NCBI GenBank assembly: GCA_037975125.1
Contig: JAJQOW010000021.1
Coordinates: forward strand, 1 to 64,000
DNA from: Latrodectus hesperus
Lineage: Eukaryota > Arthropoda > Arachnida > Araneae > Theridiidae
Direction: 5' to 3'
DNA: 64,000 nt
Position numbers and translations under genes: made by a program. The notes under the pieces were generated by a model that saw only the letters and a list, made by a program, of their open reading frames with translations, searched no databases and was not told where the DNA came from. Positions 12,452 through 24,552 of the stretch are shown here, piece by piece (the first letter of the stretch is position 1; every line of letters begins with the position of its first letter).

Positions 12452-12827
12452 ATGCAAGCTTTTCTCGTGACTGAATTTGAATGAAATTCTGTTTCATAAT
12501 ATATTATGTAAAGTCATTCCTTCCTATATCAAAATGTATTAATCAGTCAAAGAAGTGTAAAAAGGTGGCATATGGGATGTCTTCAGAACCCAGTTATTCA
12601 AATAAAGAATGCTTAAAATTTGAATTGCAATCGATTTAGGTATTCTGGCTGTTTTGATCCACTCCGTTTAAACCAATTTTGCTTTTATTCGATGATTTTA
12701 TAAGGAACAGATTTTCTGTGGGTGCACTTAAGTTGAATATTGTGTGAATTGGGAAGAAAATTTTTAATTAATCTAAAAAAGATATGTCCATCACTTGTAT
12801 GAAAAGTTATTCAAACACCAATCGAGT

Positions 12828-12899
12828 GCGCCTGGTCGGACTTGAACCCACAATCTTCGGTTCCGGAGACCGACGCTTTATCCATTAGCCCACAGGCGC
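12828..12899 (-). pseudogene. tRNA-Arg(CCG) unit 17, triple-mutant allele
   Basis: Fourth and last copy of the D-stem/T-stem trio. Confidence 0.85.
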
Positions 12900-13275
12900 A
12901 TGCAAGCTTTTCTCGTGACTGAATTTGAATGAAATTCTGTTTCATAATATATTATGTAAAGTCATTCCTTCCTATATCAAAACGTATTAATCAGTAAAAG
13001 AAGTGTAAAAAGGCGGCATTTGGGATGTCTTCAGACCCCAGTTATTCAAATAAAGAATGCTTAAAATTTGAATTGCAATCGATTTAGGTATTCTGGCTGT
13101 TTTGATCCACTCCGTTTAAACCAATTTTGCTTTTATTCGATGATTTTATAAGGAACAGATTTTCTGTGGGTGCACTTAAGTTGAATATTGTGTGAATTGG
13201 GAAGAAAATTTTTAATTAATCTAAAAAAGATATGTCCATCACTTGTATGAAAAGTTATTCAAACACCAATCGAGT

Positions 13276-13347
13276 GCGCCTGGTGGGACTTGAACCCACA
13301 ATCTTCGGTTCCGGAGACCGACGCCTTATCCATTAGGCCACAGGCGC
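13276..13347 (-). tRNA. tRNA-Arg-CCG: tRNA-Arg(CCG), unit 18
   Basis: Consensus tRNA, type Y; first of a run of near-identical units 18-24. Confidence 0.95.
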
Positions 13348-13723
13348 ATGCAAGCTTTTCTCGTGACTGAATTTGAATGAAATTCTGTTTCATAATATAT
13401 TATGTAAAGTCATTCCTTCCTATATCAAAATGTATTAATCAGTCAAAGAAGTGTAAAAAGGTGGCATATGGGATGTCTTCAGAACCCAGTTATTCAAATA
13501 AAGAATGCTTAAAATTTGAATTGCAATCGATTTAGGTATTCTGGCTGTTTTGATCCACTCCGTTTAAACCAATTTTGCTTTTATTCGATGATTTTATAAG
13601 GAACAGATTTTCTGTGGGTGCACTTAAGTTGAATATTGTGTGAATTGGGAAGAAAATTTTTAATTAATCTAAAAAAGATATGTCCATCACTTGTATGAAA
13701 AGTTATTCAAACACCAATCGAGT

Positions 13724-13795
13724 GCGCCTGGTGGGACTTGAACCCACAATCTTCGGTTCCGGAGACCGACGCCTTATCCATTAGGCCACAGGCGC
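13724..13795 (-). tRNA. tRNA-Arg-CCG: tRNA-Arg(CCG), unit 19
   Basis: Consensus tRNA in the homogeneous type Y block. Confidence 0.95.
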
Positions 13796-14171
13796 ATGCA
13801 AGCTTTTCTCGTGACTGAATTTGAATGAAATTCTGTTTCATAATATATAATGTAAAGTCATTCCTTCCTATATCAAAATGTATTAATCAGTCAAAGAAGT
13901 GTAAAAAGGTGGCATATGGGATGTCTTCAGAACCCAGTTATTCAAATAAAGAATGCTTAAAATTTGAATTGCAATCGATTTAGGTATTCTGGCTGTTTTG
14001 ATCCACTCCGTTTAAACCAATTTTGCTTTTATTCGATGATTTTATAAGGAACAGATTTTCTGTGGGTGCACTTAAGTTGAATATTGTGTGAATTGGGAAG
14101 AAAATTTTTAATTAATCTAAAAAAGATATGTCCATCACTTGTATGAAAAGTTATTCAAACACCAATCGAGT

Positions 14172-14243
14172 GCGCCTGGTGGGACTTGAACCCACAATCT
14201 TCGGTTCCGGAGACCGACGCCTTATCCATTAGGCCACAGGCGC
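14172..14243 (-). tRNA. tRNA-Arg-CCG: tRNA-Arg(CCG), unit 20
   Basis: Consensus tRNA in the homogeneous type Y block. Confidence 0.95.
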
Positions 14244-14619
14244 ATGCAAGCTTTTCTCGTGACTGAATTTGAATGAAATTCTGTTTCATAATATATTATG
14301 TAAAGTCATTCCTTCCTATATCAAAATGTATTAATCAGTCAAAGAAGTGTAAAAAGGTGGCATATGGGATGTCTTCAGAACCCAGTTATTCAAATAAAGA
14401 ATGCTTAAAATTTGAATTGCAATCGATTTAGGTATTCTGGCTGTTTTGATCCACTCCGTTTAAACCAATTTTGCTTTTATTCGATGATTTTATAAGGAAC
14501 AGATTTTCTGTGGGTGCACTTAAGTTGAATATTGTGTGAATTGGGAAGAAAATTTTTAATTAATCTAAAAAAGATATGTCCATCACTTGTATGAAAAGTT
14601 ATTCAAACACCAATCGAGT

Positions 14620-14691
14620 GCGCCTGGTGGGACTTGAACCCACAATCTTCGGTTCCGGAGACCGACGCCTTATCCATTAGGCCACAGGCGC
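14620..14691 (-). tRNA. tRNA-Arg-CCG: tRNA-Arg(CCG), unit 21
   Basis: Consensus tRNA in the homogeneous type Y block. Confidence 0.95.
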
Positions 14692-15067
14692 ATGCAAGCT
14701 TTTCTCGTGACTGAATTTGAATGAAATTCTGTTTCATAATATATTATGTAAAGTCATTCCTTCCTATATCAAAATGTATTAATCAGTCAAAGAAGTGTAA
14801 AAAGGTGGCATATGGGATGTCTTCAGAACCCAGTTATTCAAATAAAGAATGCTTAAAATTTGAATTGCAATCGATTTAGGTATTCTGGCTGTTTTGATCC
14901 ACTCCGTTTAAACCAATTTTGCTTTTATTCGATGATTTTATAAGGAACAGATTTTCTGTGGGTGCACTTAAGTTGAATATTGTGTGAATTGGGAAGAAAA
15001 TTTTTAATTAATCTAAAAAAGATATGTCCATCACTTGTATGAAAAGTTATTCAAACACCAATCGAGT

Positions 15068-15139
15068 GCGCCTGGTGGGACTTGAACCCACAATCTTCGG
15101 TTCCGGAGACCGACGCCTTATCCATTAGGCCACAGGCGC
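15068..15139 (-). tRNA. tRNA-Arg-CCG: tRNA-Arg(CCG), unit 22
   Basis: Consensus tRNA in the homogeneous type Y block. Confidence 0.95.
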
Positions 15140-15515
15140 ATGCAAGCTTTTCTCGTGACTGAATTTGAATGAAATTCTGTTTCATAATATATTATGTAAA
15201 GTCATTCCTTCCTATATCAAAATGTATTAATCAGTCAAAGAAGTGTAAAAAGGTGGCATATGGGATGTCTTCAGAACCCAGTTATTCAAATAAAGAATGC
15301 TTAAAATTTGAATTGCAATCGATTTAGGTATTCTGGCTGTTTTGATCCACTCCGTTTAAACCAATTTTGCTTTTATTCGATGATTTTATAAGGAACAGAT
15401 TTTCTGTGGGTGCACTTAAGTTGAATATTGTGTGAATTGGGAAGAAAATTTTTAATTAATCTAAAAAAGATATGTCCATCACTTGTATGAAAAGTTATTC
15501 AAACACCAATCGAGT

Positions 15516-15587
15516 GCGCCTGGTGGGACTTGAACCCACAATCTTCGGTTCCGGAGACCGACGCCTTATCCATTAGGCCACAGGCGC
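15516..15587 (-). tRNA. tRNA-Arg-CCG: tRNA-Arg(CCG), unit 23
   Basis: Consensus tRNA; the spacer to its right switches to the GGCGGCATTTGGG form. Confidence 0.95.
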
Positions 15588-15963
15588 ATGCAAGCTTTTC
15601 TCGTGACTGAATTTGAATGAAATTCTGTTTCATAATATATTATGTAAAGTCATTCCTTCCTATATCAAAACGTATTAATCAGTAAAAGAAGTGTAAAAAG
15701 GCGGCATTTGGGATGTCTTCAGACCCCAGTTATTCAAATAAAGAATGCTTAAAATTTGAATTGCAATCGATTTAGGTATTCTGGCTCTTTTGATCCACTC
15801 CGTTTAAACCAATTTTGCTTTTATTCGATGATTTTATAAGGAACAGATTTTCTGTGGGTGCACTTAAGTTGAATATTGTGTGAATTGGGAAGAAAATTTT
15901 TAATTAATCTAAAAAAGATATGTCCATCACTTGTATGAAAAGTTATTCAAACACCAATCGAGT

Positions 15964-16035
15964 GCGCCTGGTGGGACTTGAACCCACAATCTTCGGTTCC
16001 GGAGACCGACGCCTTATCCATTAGGCCACAGGCGC
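15964..16035 (-). tRNA. tRNA-Arg-CCG: tRNA-Arg(CCG), unit 24
   Basis: Consensus tRNA, type Y flank; last unit before the mixed X/Y zone. Confidence 0.95.
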
Positions 16036-16411
16036 ATGCAAGCTTTTCTCGTGACTGAATTTGAATGAAATTCTGTTTCATAATATATAATGTAAAGTCA
16101 TTCCTTCCTATATCAAAACGTATTAATCAGTAAAAGAAGTGTAAAAAGGCGGCATTTGGGATGTCTTCAGACCCCAGTTATTCAAATAAAGAATGCTTAA
16201 AATTTGAATTGCAATCGATTTAGGTATTCTGGCTGTTTTGATCCACTCCGTTTAAACCAATTTTGCTTTTATTCGATGATTTTATAAGGAACAGTTTTTC
16301 TGTGGGTGCACTTAAGTTGAATATTGTGTGAATTGGGAAGAAAATTTTTAATTAATCTAAAAAAGATATATCCATCATTTGTATGAAAAGTTATTCAAAC
16401 ACCCATCGAGT

Positions 16412-16483
16412 GCGCCTGGTGGGACTTGAACCCACAATCTTCGGTTCCGGAGACCGACGCCTTATCCATTAGGCCACAGGCGC
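16412..16483 (-). tRNA. tRNA-Arg-CCG: tRNA-Arg(CCG), unit 25
   Basis: Consensus tRNA, type X flank with the GAGT junction. Confidence 0.95.
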
Positions 16484-16860
16484 ATGCAAGCTTTTCTCGT
16501 GACTGAATTTGAATGAAATTCTGTTTCATAATATATAATGAAAAGTCATTCCTTCCTTTATCAAAACGTATTAATCAGTAAAAGAAGTGTAAAAAGGCGG
16601 CATTTGGGATGTCTTCAGACCCCAGTTATTCAAATAAAGAATGCTTAAAATTTGAATTGCAATCGATTTAGGTATTCTGGCTCTTTTGATCCACTCCGTT
16701 TAAACCAATTTTGCTTTTATTCGATGATTTTATAAGGAACAGTTTTTCTGTGGGTGCACTTAAGTTGAATATTGTGTGAATTGGGAAGAAAATTTTTAAT
16801 TAATCTAAAAAAGATATATCCATCATTTGTATGAAAAGTTATTCAAACACCCATCGCAAT

Positions 16861-16932
16861 GCGCCTGGTGGGACTTGAACCCACAATCTTCGGTTCCGGA
16901 GACCGACGCCTTATCCATTAGGCCACAGGCGC
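16861..16932 (-). tRNA. tRNA-Arg-CCG: tRNA-Arg(CCG), unit 26
   Basis: Consensus tRNA, type X with the CAAT junction. The spacer to its right has a private TTTAGCTAAATG variant near 17006. Confidence 0.95.
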
Positions 16933-17308
16933 ATGCAAGCTTTTCTCGTGACTGAATTTGAATGAAATTCTGTTTCATAATATATAATGTAAAGTCATTC
17001 TTTCCTTTAGCTAAATGTATTAATAAGTAAAAGAAGTGTAAAAAGGTGGCATTTGGGATGTCTTCAGACCCCAGTTATTCAAATAAAGAATGCTTAAAAT
17101 TTGAATTGCAATCGATTTAGGTATTCTGGCTGTTTTGATCCACTCCGTTTAAACCAATTTTGCTTTTATTCGATGATTTTATAAGGAACAGTTTTTCTGT
17201 GGGTGCACTTAAGTTGAATATTGTGTGAATTGGGAAGAAAATTTTTAATTAATCTAAAAAAGATATGTCCATCACTTGTATGAAAAGTTATTCAAACACC
17301 AATCGAGT

Positions 17309-17380
17309 GCGCCTGGTGGGACTTGAACCCACAATCTTCGGTTCCGGAGACCGACGCCTTATCCATTAGGCCACAGGCGC
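17309..17380 (-). tRNA. tRNA-Arg-CCG: tRNA-Arg(CCG), unit 27
   Basis: Consensus tRNA, type Y flank. Confidence 0.95.
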
Positions 17381-17756
17381 ATGCAAGCTTTTCTCGTGAC
17401 TGAATTTGAATGAAATTCTGTTTCATAATATATAATGTAAAGTCATTCCTTCCTATATCAAAACGTATTAATCAGTAAAAGAAGTGTAAAAAGGCGGCAT
17501 TTGGGATGTCTTCAGACCCCAGTTATTCAAATAAAGAATGCTTAAAATTTGAATTGCAATCGATTTAGGTATTCTGGCTGTTTTGATCCACTCCGTTTAA
17601 ACCAATTTTGCTTTTATTCGATGATTTTATAAGGAACAGTTTTTCTGTGGGTGCACTTAAGTTGAATATTGTGTGAATTGGGAAGAAAATTTTTAATTAA
17701 TCTAAAAAAGATATGTCCATCACTTGTATGAAAAGTTATTCAAACACCAATCGAGT

Positions 17757-17828
17757 GCGCCTGGTGGGACTTGAACCCACAATCTTCGGTTCCGGAGACC
17801 GACGCCTTATCCATTAGGCCACAGGCGC
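17757..17828 (-). tRNA. tRNA-Arg-CCG: tRNA-Arg(CCG), unit 28
   Basis: Consensus tRNA, type Y flank. Confidence 0.95.
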
Positions 17829-18204
17829 ATGCAAGCTTTTCTCGTGACTGAATTTGAATGAAATTCTGTTTCATAATATATAATGTAAAGTCATTCCTTC
17901 CTTTATCAAAACGTATTAATCAGTAAAAGAAGTGTAAAAAGGTGGCATTTGGGATGTCTTCAGACCCCAGTTATTCAAATAAAGAATGCTTAAAATTTGA
18001 ATTGCAATCGATTTAGGTATTCTGGCTGTTTTGATCCACTCCGTTTAAACCAATTTTGCTTTTATTCGATGATTTTATAAGGAACAGTTTTTCTGTGGGT
18101 GCACTTAAGTTGAATATTGTGTGAATTGGGAAGAAAATTTTTAATTAATCTAAAAAAGATATGTCCATCACTTGTATGAAAAGTTATTCAAACACCAATC
18201 GAGT

Positions 18205-18276
18205 GCGCCTGGTGGGACTTGAACCCACAATCTTCGGTTCCGGAGACCGACGCCTTATCCATTAGGCCACAGGCGC
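18205..18276 (-). tRNA. tRNA-Arg-CCG: tRNA-Arg(CCG), unit 29
   Basis: Consensus tRNA, type Y flank. Confidence 0.95.
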
Positions 18277-18652
18277 ATGCAAGCTTTTCTCGTGACTGAA
18301 TTTGAATGAAATTCTGTTTCATAATATATAATGTAAAGTCATTCCTTCCTTTATCAAAACGTATTAATCAGTAAAAGAAGTGTAAAAAGGCGGCATTTGG
18401 GATGTCTTCAGACCCCAGTTATTCAAATAAAGAATGCTTAAAATTTGAATTGCAATCGATTTAGGTATTCTGGCTGTTTTGATCCACTCCGTTTAAACCA
18501 ATTTTGCTTTTATTCGATGATTTTATAAGGAACAGTTTTTCTGTGGGTGCACTTAAGTTGAATATTGTGTGAATTGGGAAGAAAATTTTTAATTAATCTA
18601 AAAAAGATATGTCCATCACTTGTATGAAAAGTTATTCAAACACCAATCGAGT

Positions 18653-18724
18653 GCGCCTGGTGGGACTTGAACCCACAATCTTCGGTTCCGGAGACCGACG
18701 CCTTATCCATTAGGCCACAGGCGC
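18653..18724 (-). tRNA. tRNA-Arg-CCG: tRNA-Arg(CCG), unit 30
   Basis: Consensus tRNA, type Y flank. Confidence 0.95.
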
Positions 18725-19100
18725 ATGCAAGCTTTTCTCGTGACTGAATTTGAATGAAATTCTGTTTCATAATATATAATGTAAAGTCATTCCTTCCTTT
18801 ATCAAAACGTATTAATCAGTAAAAGAAGTGTAAAAAGGCGGCATTTGGGATGTCTTCAGACCCCAGTTATTCAAATAAAGAATGCTTAAAATTTGAATTG
18901 CAATCGATTTAGGTATTCTGGCTCTTTTGATCCACTCCGTTTAAACCAATTTTGCTTTTATTCGATGATTTTATAAGGAACAGTTTTTCTGTGGGTGCAC
19001 TTAAGTTGAATATTGTGTGAATTGGGAAGAAAATTTTTAATTAATCTAAAAAAGATATGTCCATCACTTGTATGAAAAGTTATTCAAACACCAATCGAGT

Positions 19101-19172
19101 GCGCCTGGTGGGACTTGAACCCACAATCTTCGGTTCCGGAGACCGACGCCTTATCCATTAGGCCACAGGCGC
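19101..19172 (-). tRNA. tRNA-Arg-CCG: tRNA-Arg(CCG), unit 31
   Basis: Consensus tRNA, type Y flank. Confidence 0.95.
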
Positions 19173-19549
19173 ATGCAAGCTTTTCTCGTGACTGAATTTG
19201 AATGAAATTCTGTTTCATAATATATAATGAAAAGTCATTCCTTCCTTTATCAAAACGTATTAATCAGTAAAAGAAGTGTAAAAAGGCGGCATTTGGGATG
19301 TCTTCAGACCCCAGTTATTCAAATAAAGAATGCTTAAAATTTGAATTGCAATCGATTTAGGTATTCTGGCTCTTTTGATCCACTCCGTTTAAACCAATTT
19401 TGCTTTTATTCGATGATTTTATAAGGAACAGTTTTTCTGTGGGTGCACTTAAGTTGAATATTGTGTGAATTGGGAAGAGAATTTTTAATTAATCTAAAAA
19501 AGATATATCCATCATTTGTATGAAAAATTATTCAAACACCCATCGCAAT

Positions 19550-19621
19550 GCGCCTGGTGGGACTTGAACCCACAATCTTCGGTTCCGGAGACCGACGCCT
19601 TATCCATTAGGCCACAGGCGC
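19550..19621 (-). tRNA. tRNA-Arg-CCG: tRNA-Arg(CCG), unit 32
   Basis: Consensus tRNA, type X CAAT junction; its trailer has a T5 run (AATAATTTTTC). Confidence 0.95.
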
Positions 19622-19997
19622 ATGCAAGCTTTTCTCGTGACTGAATTTGAATGAAATTCTGTTTCATAATATATAATGTAAAGTCATTCCTTCCTTTATC
19701 AAAACGTATTAATCAGTAAAAGAAGTGTAAAAAGGCGGCATTTGGGATGTCTTCAGACCCCAGTTATTCAAATAAAGAATGCTTAAAATTTGAATTGCAA
19801 TCGATTTAGGTATTCTGGCTCTTTTGATCCACTCCGTTTAAACCAATTTTGCTTTTATTCGATGATTTTATAAGGAACAGTTTTTCTGTGGGTGCACTTA
19901 AGTTGAATATTGTGTGAATTGGGAAGAAAATTTTTAATTAATCTAAAAAAGATATATCCATCATTTGTATGAAAAGTTATTCAAACACCCATCGAGT

Positions 19998-20069
19998 GCG
20001 CCTGGTGGGACTTGAACCCACAATCTTCGGTTCCGGAGACCGACGCCTTATCCATTAGGCCACAGGCGC
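19998..20069 (-). tRNA. tRNA-Arg-CCG: tRNA-Arg(CCG), unit 33
   Basis: Consensus tRNA, type X with the GAGT junction. Confidence 0.95.
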
Positions 20070-20445
20070 ATGCAAGCTTTTCTCGTGACTGAATTTGAAT
20101 GAAATTCTGTTTCATAATATATAATGTAAAGTCATTCCTTCCTTTATCAAAACGTATTAATCAGTAAAAGAAGTGTAAAAAGGCGGCATTTGGGATGTCT
20201 TCAGACCCCAGTTATTCAAATAAAGAATGCTTAAAATTTGAATTGCAATCGATTTAGGTATTCTGGCTGTTTTGATCCACTCCGTTTAAACCAATTTTGC
20301 TTTTATTCGATGATTTTATAAGGAACAGTTTTTCTGTGGGTGCACTTAAGTTGAATATTGTGTGAATTGGGAAGAAAATTTTTAATTAATCTAAAAAAGA
20401 TATGTCCATCACTTGTATGAAAAGTTATTCAAACACCAATCGAGT

Positions 20446-20517
20446 GCGCCTGGTGGGACTTGAACCCACAATCTTCGGTTCCGGAGACCGACGCCTTATC
20501 CATTAGGCCACAGGCGC
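20446..20517 (-). tRNA. tRNA-Arg-CCG: tRNA-Arg(CCG), unit 34
   Basis: Consensus tRNA; last type Y unit before the right-hand type X zone. Confidence 0.95.
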
Positions 20518-20894
20518 ATGCAAGCTTTTCTCGTGACTGAATTTGAATGAAATTCTGTTTCATAATATATAATGTAAAGTCATTCCTTCCTTTATCAAAA
20601 CGTATTAATCAGTAAAAGAAGTGTAAAAAGGCGGCATTTGGGATGTCTTCAGACCCCAGTTATTCAAATAAAGAATGCTTAAAATTTGAATTGCAATCGA
20701 TTTAGGTATTCTGGCTCTTTTGATCCACTCCGTTTAAACCAATTTTGCTTTTATTCGATGATTTTATAAGGAACAGTTTTTCTGTGGGTGCACTTAAGTT
20801 GAATATTGTGTGAATTGGGAAGAGAATTTTTAATTAATCTAAAAAAGATATATCCATCATTTGTATGAAAAATTATTCAAACACCCATCGCAAT

Positions 20895-20966
20895 GCGCCT
20901 GGTGGGACTTGAACCCACAATCTTCGGTTCCGGAGACCGACGCCTTATCCATTAGGCCACAGGCGC
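20895..20966 (-). tRNA. tRNA-Arg-CCG: tRNA-Arg(CCG), unit 35
   Basis: Consensus tRNA, type X CAAT junction, T5 trailer. Confidence 0.95.
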
Positions 20967-21342
20967 ATGCAAGCTTTTCTCGTGACTGAATTTGAATGAA
21001 ATTCTGTTTCATAATATATAATGTAAAGTCATTCCTTCCTTTATCAAAACGTATTAATCAGTAAAAGAAGTGTAAAAAGGCGGCATTTGGGATGTCTTCA
21101 GACCCCAGTTATTCAAATAAAGAATGCTTAAAATTTGAATTGCAATCGATTTAGGTATTCTGGCTCTTTTGATCCACTCCGTTTAAACCAATTTTGCTTT
21201 TATTCGATGATTTTATAAGGAACAGTTTTTCTGTGGGTGCACTTAAGTTGAATATTGTGTGAATTGGGAAGAAAATTTTTAATTAATCTAAAAAAGATAT
21301 ATCCATCATTTGTATGAAAAGTTATTCAAACACCCATCGAGT

Positions 21343-21414
21343 GCGCCTGGTGGGACTTGAACCCACAATCTTCGGTTCCGGAGACCGACGCCTTATCCAT
21401 TAGGCCACAGGCGC
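21343..21414 (-). tRNA. tRNA-Arg-CCG: tRNA-Arg(CCG), unit 36
   Basis: Consensus tRNA, type X with the GAGT junction. Confidence 0.95.
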
Positions 21415-21790
21415 ATGCAAGCTTTTCTCGTGACTGAATTTGAATGAAATTCTGTTTCATAATATATAATGTAAAGTCATTCCTTCCTTTATCAAAACGT
21501 ATTAATCAGTAAAAGAAGTGTAAAAAGGCGGCATTTGGGATGTCTTCAGACCCCAGTTATTCAAATAAAGAATGCTTAAAATTTGAATTGCAATCGATTT
21601 AGGTATTCTGGCTCTTTTGATCCACTCCGTTTAAACCAATTTTGCTTTTATTCGATGATTTTATAAGGAACAGTTTTTCTGTGGGTGCACTTAAGTTGAA
21701 TATTGTGTGAATTGGGAAGAAAATTTTTAATTAATCTAAAAAAGATATATCCATCATTTGTATGAAAAGTTATTCAAACACCCATCGAAT

Positions 21791-21862
21791 GCGCCTGGTG
21801 GGACTTGAACCCACAATCTTCGGTTCCGGAGACCGACGCCTTATCCATTAGGCCACAGGCGC
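21791..21862 (-). tRNA. tRNA-Arg-CCG: tRNA-Arg(CCG), unit 37
   Basis: Consensus tRNA with a private GAAT junction; last unit with a fully consensus acceptor stem on this side. Confidence 0.95.
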
Positions 21863-22237
21863 ATGCAAGCTTTTCTCGTGACTGAATTTGAATGAAATTC
21901 TGTTTCATAATATATAATGAAAAGTCATTCCTTCCTTTATCAAAACGTATTAATCAGTAAAAGAAGTGTAAAAAGGCGGCATTTGGGATGTCTTCAGACC
22001 CCAGTTATTCAAATAAAGAATGCTTAAAATTTGAATTGCAATCGATTTAGGTATTCTGGCTCTTTTGATCCACTCCGTTTAAACCAATTTTGCTTTTATT
22101 CGATGATTTTATAAGGAACAGTTTTTCTGTGGGTGCACTTAAGTTGAATATTGTGTGAATTGGGAAGAGAATTTTTAATTAATCTAAAAAAGATATATCC
22201 ATCATTTGTATGAAAAATTATTCAAACACCCATCGCA

Positions 22238-22309
22238 ACACCTGGTGGGACTTGAACCCACAATCTTCGGTTCCGGAGACCGACGCCTTATCCATTAGGC
22301 CACAGGCGC
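22238..22309 (-). tRNA. tRNA-Arg-CCG: tRNA-Arg(CCG), unit 38, weakened acceptor
   Basis: The 3' acceptor strand CAGGTGT gives G-U at 1-72 and 3-70, and a small deletion at the junction (CAAC) makes the discriminator U. All other arms are consensus. Confidence 0.8.
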
Positions 22310-22684
22310 ATGCAAGCTTTTCTCGTGACTGAATTTGAATGAAATTCTGTTTCATAATATATAATGTAAAGTCATTCCTTCCTTTATCAAAACGTATTAA
22401 TCAGTAAAAGAAGTGTAAAAAGGCGGCATTTGGGATGTCTTCAGACCCCAGTTATTCAAATAAAGAATGCTTAAAATTTGAATTGCAATCGATTTAGGTA
22501 TTCTGGCTGTTTTGATCCACTCCGTTTAAACCAATTTTGCTTTTATTCGATGATTTTATAAGGAACAGTTTTTCTGTGGGTGCACTTAAGTTGAATATTG
22601 TGTGAATTGGGAAGAGAATTTTTAATTAATCTAAAAAAGATATATCCATCATTTGTATGAAAAATTATTCAAACACCCATCGCA

Positions 22685-22756
22685 ACACCTGGTGGGACTT
22701 GAACCCACAATCTTCGGTTCCGGAGACCGACGCCTTATCCATTAGGCCACAGGCGC
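22685..22756 (-). tRNA. tRNA-Arg-CCG: tRNA-Arg(CCG), unit 39, weakened acceptor
   Basis: Same two G-U pairs and U73 as unit 38. Confidence 0.8.
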
Positions 22757-23132
22757 ATGCAAGCTTTTCTCGTGACTGAATTTGAATGAAATTCTGTTTC
22801 ATAATATATAATGAAAAGTCATTCCTTCCTTTATCAAAACGTATTAATCAGTAAAAGAAGTGTAAAAAGGCGGCATTTGGGATGTCTTCAGACCCCAGTT
22901 ATTCAAATAAAGAATGCTTAAAATTTGAATTGCAATCGATTTAGGTATTCTGGCTCTTTTGATCCACTCCGTTTAAACCAATTTTGCTTTTATTCGATGA
23001 TTTTATAAGGAACAGTTTTTCTGTGGGTGCACTTAAGTTGAATATTGTGTGAATTGGGAAGAGAATTTTTAATTAATCTAAAAAAGATATATCCATCATT
23101 TGTATGAAAAATTATTCAAACACCCATCGCAA

Positions 23133-23204
23133 GCACCTGGTGGGACTTGAACCCACAATCTTCGGTTCCGGAGACCGACGCCTTATCCATTAGGCCACAG
23201 GCGC
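23133..23204 (-). tRNA. tRNA-Arg-CCG: tRNA-Arg(CCG), unit 40, variant acceptor
   Basis: Single G3-U70 wobble; junction CAAG gives U73. Confidence 0.82.
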
Positions 23205-23579
23205 ATGCAAGCTTTTCTCGTGACTGAATTTGAATGAAATTCTGTTTAATAATATATAATGTAAAGTCATTCTTTCCTTTATCAAAACGTATTAATCAGT
23301 AAAAGAAGTGTAAAAAGGCGGCATTTGGGATGTCTTCAGACCCCAGTTATTCAAATAAAGAATGCTTAAAATTTGAATTGCAATCGATTTAGGTATTCTG
23401 GCTCTTTTGATCCACTCCGTTTAAACCAATTTTGCTTTTATTCGATGATTTTATAAGGAACAGTTTTTCTGTGGGTGCACTTAAGTTGAATATTGTGTGA
23501 ATTGGGAAGAGAATTTTTAATTAATCTAAAAAAGATATATCCATCATTTGTATGAAAAGTTATTCAAACACCCATCGCA

Positions 23580-23651
23580 ACACCTGGTGGGACTTGAACC
23601 CACAATCTTCGGTTCCGGAGACCGACGCCTTATCCATTAGGCCACAGGCGC
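23580..23651 (-). tRNA. tRNA-Arg-CCG: tRNA-Arg(CCG), unit 41, weakened acceptor
   Basis: Two acceptor G-U pairs and U73 as in units 38 and 39. Confidence 0.8.
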
Positions 23652-24031
23652 ATGCAAGCTTTTCTCGTGACTGAATTTGAATGAAATTCTGTTTCATAAT
23701 ATATAATGAAAAGTCATTCCTTCCTTTATCAAAACGTATTAATCAGTAAAAGAAGTGTAAAAAGGCGGCATTTGGGATGTCTTCAGACCCCAGTTATTCA
23801 AATAAAGAATGCTTAAAATTTGAATTGCAATCGATTTAGGTATTCTGGCTCTTTTGATCCACTCCGTTTAAACCAATTTTGCTTTTATTCGATAATTTTA
23901 AAGGGAACAATTTACTTTCTGTGGGTGCACTTATGTTGAATATTGTTTGAATTGGGCAGAAAATATTTAATTCATCTAAAAAAAGATCTATCCATCATAT
24001 GTATGTAAAGTTACTTAAATACCCATCTCCT

Positions 24032-24103
24032 GCACCTGGTGGGACTTGAACCCACAATCTTCGGTTCCGGAGACCGACGCCTTATCCATTAGGCCACAGG
24101 CGC
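24032..24103 (-). tRNA. tRNA-Arg-CCG: tRNA-Arg(CCG), unit 42, divergent spacer
   Basis: Single G3-U70 wobble, A73 kept. Its plus-strand left spacer (about 23890-24015, AAGGGAACAATTTACTTTC and CATCATATGTATG) matches unit 1 rather than its neighbours, and its leader is also diverged (TAAACTTTTGTCGTG). Confidence 0.88.
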
Positions 24104-24480
24104 ATGTAAACTTTTGTCGTGACTAAAGATAAATGAAATTCTGTTTCATAATATATAATGAAAAGTCATTCCTTCCTTTATCAAAACGTATTAATCAGTA
24201 AAAGAAGTGTAAAAAGGCGGCATTTGGGATGTCTTCAGACCCCAGTTATTCAAATAAAGAATGCTTAAAATTTGAATTGCAATCGATTTAGGTATTCTGG
24301 CTCGTTTTGATCCATCTCCGTTTGAACCAATTTTGCTTTTATTCGATGATTTTATAAGGAACAGTTTTTCTGTGGGTGCACTTAAGTTGAATATTGTGTG
24401 AATTGGGAAGAGAATTTTTAATTAATCTAAAAAAGATATATCCATCATTTGTATGAAAAATTATTCAAACACCCATCGCA

Positions 24481-24552
24481 ACACCTGGTGGGACTTGAAC
24501 CCACAATCTTCGGTTCCGGAGACCGACGCCTTATCCATTAGGCCACAGGCGC
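24481..24552 (-). tRNA. tRNA-Arg-CCG: tRNA-Arg(CCG), unit 43, weakened acceptor
   Basis: Two acceptor G-U pairs and U73; otherwise consensus. Confidence 0.8.
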
